A stretch of DNA of 24,324 nucleotides from a virus. The stretch lies in the IMG/VR virus record IMGVR_UViG_3300044695_001980, positions 1 to 24,324 of that record; one strand, 5' to 3'. Positions 1 through 3,970 of the stretch are shown piece after piece (the first letter of the stretch is position 1; each line of letters starts with the position of its first letter). Both the position numbers and the translations under genes were made by a program. The notes below the pieces were generated by a model. It ran no database searches. It saw only the letters and a program-made list of their open reading frames with translations, and was not told the origin of the DNA.

Positions 1-158
1 AGATACTCATATAATTCCATTACAAGGTCTTCACTCTCTTGCTTATTCTTTGTAATATTGTAACCTACCTTTACTAACCATGTATGGCTCTGCCGATATA
101 ATGTTTCCAATCTTTTCTCAAATTGGATTTCAATACTACTAGAAATTTCATTTACCAT
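1..158 (-). CDS. Sigma-70-like RNA polymerase sigma factor, N-terminal part (cut by window edge)
   Basis: The reading frame opens at ATG 158-156 and stays open for 52 codons to the left edge. The start overlaps the stop of the preceding gene as TAATG, which supports it. The peptide contains LYRQSHTWLVKVGYNITKNK followed by SEDLVMELYEYL. This pattern (an LY helix, a WL helix, then an acidic EDLV-E-LY helix) resembles the start of region 2 of sigma-70 family factors, including those carried by Bacteroidota phages. If correct, the protein would redirect host RNA polymerase, and as the last visible gene of the early unit it could switch on the late operon. Only the N-terminus is visible, so regions 2.3-4 cannot be checked; a small helical protein of another kind remains possible. 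Confidence 0.55.
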   Translation of the reverse strand, partial: MVNEISSSIEIQFEKRLETLYRQSHTWLVKVGYNITKNKQESEDLVMELYEY

Positions 159-418
159 TATTTACGCTCTTTTACCCAATTATATAAATAATCAACTGCT
201 CTTTTCCAATGTCCTGCACTGCTTGGACAAGTGCAGGGTTGTGGTTCGTTTTCTCCTCTTAATCGGTTAAAAGTATTCCATACATAAGCTGCTTTATTAT
301 CTGGCAAATAAGAACCTAATGAGTTGATAAATTTATCTAACTCAATAAATTCATCAAATGTTAGGGGATGTATTATCTGTGATGGAATAGGATTTCCAGT
401 TACATCTGCATTTATCAT
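158..418 (-). CDS. Conserved small phage protein with a CxC motif, function unknown
   Basis: This encodes an 86-aa protein with no recognised enzymatic domain. The N-terminal half is hydrophobic-acidic (a FDEFIELDKFINSLGSYLP stretch). The middle has an aromatic AYVWNTFNRL segment, and the C-terminal half has PCTCPSSAGHW, where two cysteines and a histidine could bind a metal, before a WKRAVDYLYNWV helix. The pattern looks like small conserved proteins found beside regulatory genes in Bacteroidota phages. It is translationally coupled: its stop overlaps the start of the sigma-like gene by one base, and one base separates it from the stop of the gene upstream. No function is claimed. Confidence 0.75.
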   Translation of the reverse strand: MINADVTGNPIPSQIIHPLTFDEFIELDKFINSLGSYLPDNKAAYVWNTFNRLRGENEPQPCTCPSSAGHWKRAVDYLYNWVKERK

Positions 419-419
419 A

Positions 420-674
420 TTAAAGTTGTTTTAGTTTTGGTAACTTAATATTTTCTGCTTTCGGTTGTTGTATTGGATTATTTGGTGTAATTGGACTATC
501 CAAATCTAATAGATGTTTAATCTTATCAAAGTGTGGATGAGAACCACTAAAAGATAAACCCATACAGGCAAAGATTAATACTAGTGATTCTACTGATTCA
601 ATTCTACTGAAGTCTACTAAATAAAGTGCGTTCTTATCTACTGCTCCATCTAATGTAATTGTTGTTTCTGACAT
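420..674 (-). CDS. Hypothetical small phage protein
   Basis: The 84-aa product is not recognised. It begins MSETTITLDGAVDKNALYLV. A central hydrophobic segment (about residues 28-42, ESLVLIFACMGLSF) could be a buried helix or strand; it is too short and mixed for a clear membrane anchor. A Pro/Lys-rich tail (about residues 60-84) looks flexible. The gene sits tightly between neighbours on the same strand (1 base to the next gene, 12 bases after the previous one) and so belongs to the same early transcript. The start ATG (674-672) follows an A-rich stretch, as expected for Bacteroidota translation initiation. Confidence 0.65.
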   Translation of the reverse strand: MSETTITLDGAVDKNALYLVDFSRIESVESLVLIFACMGLSFSGSHPHFDKIKHLLDLDSPITPNNPIQQPKAENIKLPKLKQL

Positions 675-686
675 GTTATTTTTTGT

Positions 687-878
687 TTAGTTTAATTTAA
701 TTCCTTCTTTACATCCGAACAATTCATTCAGATATATTCTACGTTCCTCACAGAGGCAGTTTGCGTACCCAAGGTTCAACGCAATCCAACTGGCTATACT
801 CTTACCCCATCCTAATGTTAAAACATTGATAAGCCCCTCTAAAACATTCCCTACTTTAATAATGCAAATCTTCTTCAT
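687..878 (-). CDS. Small conserved phage protein with CxCxxRRxxLN motif
   Basis: This 63-aa protein has an N-terminal hydrophobic stretch (about residues 4-22), then LGWGKSIASWIALNLGY, and a compact C-terminal motif NCLCEERRIYLNELFGC. I recognise the combination of a G-K-S-I-A helix with C-x-C-x-x-R-R-x-x-L-N as a small protein recurrent in Bacteroidota phages and prophages, but no biochemical role is known to me. The three cysteines could bind a metal. The start is coupled to the upstream ribbon-helix-helix gene: its stop is one base before this ATG (TAATATG). Confidence 0.7.
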   Translation of the reverse strand: MKKICIIKVGNVLEGLINVLTLGWGKSIASWIALNLGYANCLCEERRIYLNELFGCKEGIKLN

Positions 879-879
879 A

Positions 880-1026
880 TTATCCTTTATGTATTGCTTG
901 TCTAACTAATGCTGCCACAAATCCTCCTATGTTGAATCCATGCTTATTACAATACTCTTTTAATCTTTCATGGACATCTTTCGGGAGTTGCACCATTCCA
1001 TACTTACTTTTCTTTTGTTGTGTCAT
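880..1026 (-). CDS. Ribbon-helix-helix (Arc/CopG-like) small DNA-binding protein
   Basis: This is a 48-aa frame, short enough to be missed by length-filtered gene callers. Residues 9-15 (YGMVQLP) fit the beta strand that inserts into the DNA major groove. Residues 16-29 (KDVHERLKEYCNKH) fit helix A, and residues 32-46 (NIGGFVAALVRQAIH), beginning with the usual G/N turn, fit helix B. Such proteins act as dimers and usually repress their own or nearby promoters. The neighbours are tight: 8 bases from the GIY-YIG stop and one base before the next start. The start ATG lies in AAAACAATGAC, the same context as the upstream GIY-YIG gene. Candidate targets are the dyads in the 2824-3110 control region, but that is inference. 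Confidence 0.75.
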   Translation of the reverse strand: MTQQKKSKYGMVQLPKDVHERLKEYCNKHGFNIGGFVAALVRQAIHKG

Positions 1027-1034
1027 TGTTTTAT

Positions 1035-1562
1035 TTAGTTTAATATATTAAGACTCTTTCCTGCTTCTTTAAATGATTTGATAAATACACTTTCGTATTC
1101 TATCAATTCATCTGTAGTTATACCTTCAAATTGTGCTACAATACCCAATTCATGTTTATCAGGTCCCCACTTATCAAATGAGTCATGCAACAAAGGTAAT
1201 CGTTTTTTTAAGTTTCTATTACTTAATCTCCAATGAGATAGATGTTCACTCCATCTAACTTTGAGATGACACTCTGTTCTACCGATGTAAAATGCCTCAT
1301 CAGGTGACTTTATAAAATATATGGTTCCTAATTTATTGGCTTTTCTCCATCTACTAACTATCTCAACTACTCTAGGTGCATTATCCTTTTGCCAAATGGA
1401 ATGATGTGTAGGATTGATTTCGGTTCTGAATTTGTGATTATCAATCTTATTGCAAGATTTGCATTTAAATTGGAGTCCATCACCTGTTTTTCTGTTTTTA
1501 GAAAATTGTGTAGTAGGTAAATCTCTTCTGCATCCTCCGCAGTACTTTGTGTGTGTTGTCAT
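1035..1562 (-). CDS. GIY-YIG endonuclease with N-terminal zinc-ribbon-like motif
   Basis: The 175-aa product has two parts. Residues 8-37 hold CGGC and CKSC (C8, C11, C34, C37) around a basic, glycine-containing stretch, a zinc-binding layout common in phage nucleases. Residues 79-160 fit the GIY-YIG nuclease fold: GTIY at 79-82, YIG at 92-94 followed by RT, the expected catalytic arginine in KVRW (R103), a nearby histidine (H107), and a glutamate in LIEYESVFI (probably E157) for metal binding. It is probably a free-standing homing endonuclease, or less likely a repair or recombination nuclease. No intron is visible. A second out-of-frame ATG lies 10 bases upstream, inside a repeated ACAATGAC context. 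Its own promoter is at 1628-1658. Confidence 0.85.
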   Translation of the reverse strand: MTTHTKYCGGCRRDLPTTQFSKNRKTGDGLQFKCKSCNKIDNHKFRTEINPTHHSIWQKDNAPRVVEIVSRWRKANKLGTIYFIKSPDEAFYIGRTECHLKVRWSEHLSHWRLSNRNLKKRLPLLHDSFDKWGPDKHELGIVAQFEGITTDELIEYESVFIKSFKEAGKSLNILN

Positions 1563-1627
1563 TGTTTGTCATTGTTTTGTTTCTTGTATAAGTATATACA
1601 TCCTGAAATAAACGATAAATAATTCCT

Positions 1628-1658
1628 TAAATATACTAATTATTTTTTAGATTTACAA
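1628..1658 (-). promoter_or_regulatory. Leftward Bacteroidota-type promoter for the GIY-YIG/RHH unit
   Basis: Read on the minus strand, TTG (1658-1656) is followed by 20 bases and TATATTTA (1635-1628), close to the Bacteroidota -33/-7 consensus TTTG and TAnnTTTG. The same TAGTATATTT core and the same 20-base spacing occur at the replication-gene promoter (2949-2979). It lies just after the terminator of the upstream unit and 66 bases before the endonuclease start. No experimental support. Confidence 0.55.
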
Positions 1659-1666
1659 GTGTATAT

Positions 1667-1703
1667 AAAAAAAGAGCTAGGACAATGACGAACCCAGCTC
1701 TTT
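1667..1703 (-). terminator. Intrinsic terminator ending the replication transcription unit
   Basis: In the leftward transcript, AAAGAGCUGGG (1703-1693) pairs with CCUAGCUCUUU (1681-1671). That is 11 continuous pairs including one G-U, followed by a run of seven U (1673-1667). The corresponding pair on the rightward strand would be A-C, so the structure is better in the leftward RNA. The 11-base loop (1692-1682) contains GUCAUUGU, complementary to the start regions of the next two genes (see findings). Confidence 0.85.
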
Positions 1704-1716
1704 ATTATATATGTAA

Positions 1717-1782
1717 AAATACAGGAGCACTGAATATAAAATGGCACATACTAATTCAGTATTAGATTAAGCTCCTGTATTT
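1717..1782 (-). ncRNA. Long hairpin in the 3' untranslated region of the replication unit
   Basis: AAATACAGGAGC (1717-1728) and GCTCCTGTATTT (1771-1782) form a perfect 12-bp stem. Inside it, ACTGAAT (1729-1735) and ATTCAGT (1754-1760) form a second 7-bp stem with an 18-base loop, leaving a one-sided 10-base bulge (1761-1770). It lies 35 bases beyond the stop of the 63-aa gene and 13 bases before the terminator stem. It could stabilise the 3' end, be the body of a small RNA released from the 3' UTR, or be a protein-binding site. Strand is assigned from the surrounding transcript; the stems themselves are symmetrical. Confidence 0.55.
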
Positions 1783-1817
1783 GTATTAACAACTATTGTT
1801 TGGATTGTAGTTGTTGA

Positions 1818-2009
1818 TTAAAGTTTAAAGTAACGATACCATTCAGTTGTATTTTTAGCTAATTCATGTCCGAACTTTGCATCTTCTGATAATTTGAAAT
1901 TAGGGTCTACAATTATTTCATCTTCTACTTTTTTTGTTTTCCTACTACTTTCAGTAATTTCTGTAATTATTTCTGCAAGAAAATCTTGTCTCTGTAATCT
2001 ATTATCCAT
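1818..2009 (-). CDS. Small acidic hypothetical protein coupled to the replication gene
   Basis: The 63-aa product is not recognised. It is rich in Glu, Lys and Thr (LAEIITEITESSRKTKKVED), probably helical in the first half, and ends with an aromatic NTTEWYRYFKL tail. Its start (2009-2007) overlaps the last 8 bases of the replication-protein gene, which indicates translational coupling and a shared early role. It is the last gene before the 3' hairpin and terminator. It could be a replication accessory or regulatory protein, but nothing in the sequence proves that. Confidence 0.65.
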   Translation of the reverse strand: MDNRLQRQDFLAEIITEITESSRKTKKVEDEIIVDPNFKLSEDAKFGHELAKNTTEWYRYFKL

Positions 2010-2823
2010 ATATTCCGTTTTTATATTGTTGTAACTTATTCTTAAAATTATTTTGTGCTGATGTATTATTAGGTAAATACAACTCTATTAAATTATCAAA
2101 ACCACCATAATCTTCATCTACTTCTCTCATTACTGATTGAAACTTAAATCTACTATTTACTGCAATAAACTTATCAATAACTCTTTCTAGCATAGGTCTA
2201 GTTATTTCATAATCTGATTTATCAATTATAGAATCAACTTCAGTATTAGGTATTTCAGGTAAAGGTTCAGCACTATATACAGCAAGTAGTTTATTCTTAT
2301 CTGTCAACTCTCTACTCTCTACTCTAAACTCTCTACTCTTTACTCTCTTCTCTGGTTGAGTTGTGTTGATAGGTTGTTGAATTCTGTTGAACACCTGTTG
2401 AACACCTGTTGAACTATTGTTAGATTGTTGTTCTAATTCTTTTGCTAATCTTTTAGCTTCTGCACTAGCTTGTCCTGCTCTTGATTTATCACCAATCATT
2501 TTAATATAACCTTCCTCTCTTTCATCTAATTGTTCTACAATAGTTGCGTGTGTAAGGAAATTATCATCAGTAACAATAAAACACATATTAATTACATCTT
2601 CAACCATTTCAACTGAATCACCTAAATTATATGCAATTACATCTATATCATATTCTAATAATCCACCACTTTCGTAAATAATTTCACATAGTTGCCAGAA
2701 TACACCAATAGGTGCTGATGATTTCCATTTCATCTTTAATCTAATTAGTTTCTTATCTTCCCTACTACGGAAATCATGTTTGAACCAATTTTCTTTTTCT
2801 AAAAACTTATATTGTTTTTTCAT
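2002..2823 (-). CDS. Replication-type protein with Lin1244/Lin1753-like N-terminal domain
   Basis: With the start at ATG 2823-2821 the product has 273 aa and begins MKKQYKFLEKENWFKHDF. The pattern W-F-x-H-D-x-x-S/R-R-x-D-x-K, then APIGVFWQLCEIIYESGGLL, then an acidic helix and a KSRAGQASAEAKRL stretch matches the Lin1244/Lin1753-like (DUF4373) N-terminal domain found in phage and plasmid replication proteins of the DnaD/primosome type. A low-complexity Gln/Asn/Ser linker follows, then a C-terminal helical region with a conserved-looking DYGGFDNLI. It probably binds DNA at the origin or loads the helicase. An in-frame ATG at 2862 would add 13 residues, but it lies inside the leader hairpin, so 2823 is preferred. 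Confidence 0.75.
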   Translation of the reverse strand: MKKQYKFLEKENWFKHDFRSREDKKLIRLKMKWKSSAPIGVFWQLCEIIYESGGLLEYDIDVIAYNLGDSVEMVEDVINMCFIVTDDNFLTHATIVEQLDEREEGYIKMIGDKSRAGQASAEAKRLAKELEQQSNNSSTGVQQVFNRIQQPINTTQPEKRVKSREFRVESRELTDKNKLLAVYSAEPLPEIPNTEVDSIIDKSDYEITRPMLERVIDKFIAVNSRFKFQSVMREVDEDYGGFDNLIELYLPNNTSAQNNFKNKLQQYKNGIYG

Positions 2824-2830
2824 ACTGAAT

Positions 2831-2879
2831 AAAAAAACCCATCGAAACTGAATCTCCCACATTCAGTCTCTTTGGGTTT
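2831..2879 (-). terminator. Terminator-like hairpin directly before the replication gene (attenuator candidate)
   Basis: In the leftward RNA, AAACCCA (2879-2873) pairs with UGGGUUU (2841-2835). After a 2x2 internal loop, GAGACUGAAU (2870-2861) pairs with AUUCAGUUUC (2853-2844), closing a 7-base loop GUGGGAG. A run of seven U (2837-2831) overlaps and follows the stem. One pair is G-U in this RNA and would be A-C in the other strand, so the leftward RNA is favoured. The stem ends 11 bases before the AUG, where a terminator would cut off the gene unless relieved. Confidence 0.6.
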
Positions 2880-2884
2880 AGTTT

Positions 2885-2897
2885 GGAATTAAATTCC
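2885..2897. repeat. Palindrome in the replication leader
   Basis: GGAATTAAATTCC is a perfect 6-bp inverted repeat around a central A. It may be a small operator or a minor hairpin between the two larger ones. No binding protein can be named. Confidence 0.4.
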
Positions 2898-2907
2898 GTT
2901 ATCTTTA

Positions 2908-2928
2908 ATATAGAGTGGGAGTCTATAT
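2908..2928 (-). other. Leader hairpin with 7-base loop complementary to the downstream loop
   Basis: ATATAGA (2908-2914) and TCTATAT (2922-2928) form a perfect 7-bp stem with the 7-base loop GTGGGAG on the plus strand (2915-2921), read as CUCCCAC in the leftward RNA. This loop is the exact complement of the loop at 2854-2860 in the attenuator-like hairpin. Confidence 0.65.
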
Positions 2929-2948
2929 CTTATTTCGAATTGTTGAAT

Positions 2949-2979
2949 CAAATATACTATAAGTTTTTCAAATTACCAA
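2949..2979 (-). promoter_or_regulatory. Leftward promoter of the replication unit
   Basis: On the minus strand, TTG (2979-2977), 20 bases, then TATATTTG (2956-2949) match the Bacteroidota consensus TTTG-N17-23-TAnnTTTG. Transcription would start near 2942, giving a leader of about 120 bases. Confidence 0.6.
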
Positions 2980-3070
2980 GTACTTCAGTAATTCTTTTTT
3001 CATAATACATTCTCTACTATATTAAATATGTAAACTCTTATCCAAACGAAAAGGAATGTTGAAATAATTT

Positions 3071-3085
3071 TGACAACTTGTGTCA
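3071..3085. promoter_or_regulatory. Dyad (operator candidate) over the rightward promoter
   Basis: TGACA-ACTTG-TGTCA has 5-bp arms and a 5-base centre. It covers the TTG element (3078-3080) of the rightward promoter, the position expected for a repressor site. The RHH protein encoded at 880-1026 is one possible ligand, but this is a guess. Confidence 0.4.
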
Positions 3086-3105
3086 GTTTGTATAAAATAT
3101 ATTTG
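3078..3105 (+). promoter_or_regulatory. Rightward promoter of the two small plus-strand genes
   Basis: TTG (3078-3080), 17 bases, and TATATTTG (3098-3105) match the Bacteroidota promoter pattern, divergent from the replication promoter 119 bases away. Transcription would begin near 3112, which argues against the GTG at 3111 as a start codon for the first gene. Confidence 0.55.
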
Positions 3106-3182
3106 AGAAAGTGCTAGGATATATCAGCGGAATTTCGTATGTTTGTAAGGTAATGAGAGTTCAACCCCTAAACCCCCCTAAT

Positions 3183-3356
3183 ATGAATACTATCACCGCT
3201 TCCGATTTCCTATCAAGAAAGAGACAAACCATCCTAGATGAGATTGCATCACAAAAAGAGATGTTATCCTATTGGGGACATATTGCTGAAACCGCAAAGA
3301 ACATCCAATTTAGGATATCCGAATTAGAAAAATCACTTGAAAACTTAAATAAATAA
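3183..3356 (+). CDS. Small helical hypothetical protein (divergent early gene 1)
   Basis: From ATG 3183 the product has 57 aa and is not recognised. It begins MNTITASDFLSRKRQTIL and is almost entirely predicted helix with a likely short coiled coil at the end (FRISELEKSLENL). An in-frame ATG at 3153 would add ten residues (MRVQPLNPPN). The choice is uncertain because neither start has a strong ribosome-binding context; the C-rich stretch before 3183 is unusual. It is one of only two genes on the plus strand in the window, and its divergence from the replication gene suggests a regulatory or takeover role. Confidence 0.6.
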   Translation: MNTITASDFLSRKRQTILDEIASQKEMLSYWGHIAETAKNIQFRISELEKSLENLNK

Positions 3357-3382
3357 AACTTAAAACTTAAAACAACAAAGTT

Positions 3383-3538
3383 ATGGAAAAAGTAGAATTA
3401 GTACTAAATGTAGACAATATTTCTGATGAACTTTATCAGTTAATATTAAATGAGTTTATCAAAAAATCAGAAGAAATGGGAATTGATTTTGATTTATATG
3501 ATGACCAGCAATGGGAAATTAAATGTAAATTATCTTAA
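3383..3538 (+). CDS. Small acidic hypothetical protein (divergent early gene 2)
   Basis: A 51-aa frame, MEKVELVLNVDNISDELYQL and onward, lies 26 bases after the previous stop, behind an A-rich leader (ACAACAAAGTT) of the kind used for initiation in Bacteroidota. It is acidic (DFDLYDDQQWEIK near the C-terminus), has no cysteine pairs or membrane segment, and is not recognised. It ends 12 bases before the terminator region, so the plus-strand unit contains exactly two small genes. It is short enough to be missed by length filters. Reality is supported by codon use, spacing and the following terminator. Confidence 0.6.
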   Translation: MEKVELVLNVDNISDELYQLILNEFIKKSEEMGIDFDLYDDQQWEIKCKLS

Positions 3539-3550
3539 AATCTAAAACAA

Positions 3551-3587
3551 ATGAAAAAGGTAGCTGTTTTACAACTACCCTTTTTTT
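3551..3587. terminator. Bidirectional terminator between convergent units
   Basis: GGTAG (3559-3563), then TGT/ACA inside, and CTACC (3575-3579) form the stem. T7 follows on the plus strand (3581-3587), and five T follow on the minus strand (3558-3554). It would stop the small rightward unit and, from the other side, the long late operon whose last stop codon is at 3588-3586. Confidence 0.75.
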
Positions 3588-3711
3588 ATCCCTGACCTCT
3601 ATACTTCTTTGGTTTCTCTTCGTACTTTGAGTAGGATTTTTTAGCTACTCCTGTTCTTTTCTTTCCAAAGGATATTTTATTATTCCCTTTAGAGTCCTTT
3701 GATTTTGCCAT
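3586..3711 (-). CDS. Small very basic conserved phage protein (YRGQG tail)
   Basis: A 41-aa frame starts MAKSKDSKGNNKISFGKKRT and ends with EKPKKYRGQG, with 13 lysines. The FGKK-R-x-G-x-AKKSY core and a terminal K-x-Y-R-G-Q-G motif are a pattern I recognise in tiny proteins of Bacteroidota phages, of unknown role; nucleic-acid or packaging-associated binding is a reasonable guess from the charge. It overlaps the end of the upstream coiled-coil gene by 23 bases in another frame, and its stop codon lies inside the T run of the bidirectional terminator, making it the last gene of the late operon. Confidence 0.7.
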   Translation of the reverse strand: MAKSKDSKGNNKISFGKKRTGVAKKSYSKYEEKPKKYRGQG

Positions 3712-3970
3712 TTTCCATTAGGTATTTTACTTCACTTTCTAATCTTGCAACTTGAGCTGTAAGATGTAATATAGTTTCTCTCATCTCATCCTTTTCATCA
3801 GAACTCTTTTGTAATAGGATTTCTAATTTGGAAATACGAGATTGACAATCTTGACGAATAAATCTATCATCCTCATCTTTCTTTTTTGCTCTCTTCTCAT
3901 AGTATGTCCAAGCACCTGTACCAGTTAATACCGTTATAGCAGTGATGATTACTGAATAGATGTTCTCCAT
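3689..3970 (-). CDS. Membrane-anchored coiled-coil protein (holin- or spanin-like candidate)
   Basis: The 93-aa product has a hydrophobic segment at residues 5-22 (YSVIITAITVLTGTGAWTYY), a strongly basic patch (KRAKKKDED), and a long coiled coil from about residue 42 to 87. A single N-terminal membrane helix followed by a charged coiled coil is a layout seen in phage lysis accessory proteins (holin-like or spanin-like) and also in tail-associated membrane proteins. No lysin is present in the window, so the lysis role is not supported by context. The start overlaps the stop of the preceding gene (TAATG). Confidence 0.7.
   Translation of the reverse strand: MENIYSVIITAITVLTGTGAWTYYEKRAKKKDEDDRFIRQDCQSRISKLEILLQKSSDEKDEMRETILHLTAQVARLESEVKYLMENGKIKGL

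Larger units (their letters stand above)
2824..2942 (-). promoter_or_regulatory. Structured leader RNA of the replication gene (candidate riboregulator)
   Basis: About 120 bases separate the expected transcription start from the gene. The leftward RNA holds, in order, a hairpin with loop CUCCCAC (2928-2908), a short palindrome GGAATTAAATTCC (2897-2885), and a larger hairpin with loop GUGGGAG (2879-2835) ending in a U run. The sequence AUUCAGU (2830-2824) then comes directly before the AUG. The two loops are perfectly complementary, and the last AUUCAGU can compete for the stem of the larger hairpin. This is consistent with a folded control element; no known riboswitch class is recognised. Confidence 0.5.

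Noticed and set aside
2809-2842. 11-codon frame starting at ATG 2842 as a leader peptide for attenuation
   Set aside because: There is no run of a single regulatory codon and no ribosome-binding context that stands out. It may matter for the switch but cannot be called a gene.
3111-3182. Longer form of the first plus-strand gene starting at GTG 3111
   Set aside because: The GTG falls at the expected transcription start of the promoter at 3078-3105, so it would not be translated; internal ATG starts at 3153 or 3183 are more plausible.
3551-3592. Short plus-strand frame beginning ATGAAAAAGG within the terminator
   Set aside because: It encodes only 14 residues and coincides with the stem and T run of the bidirectional terminator; it is best explained as terminator sequence.
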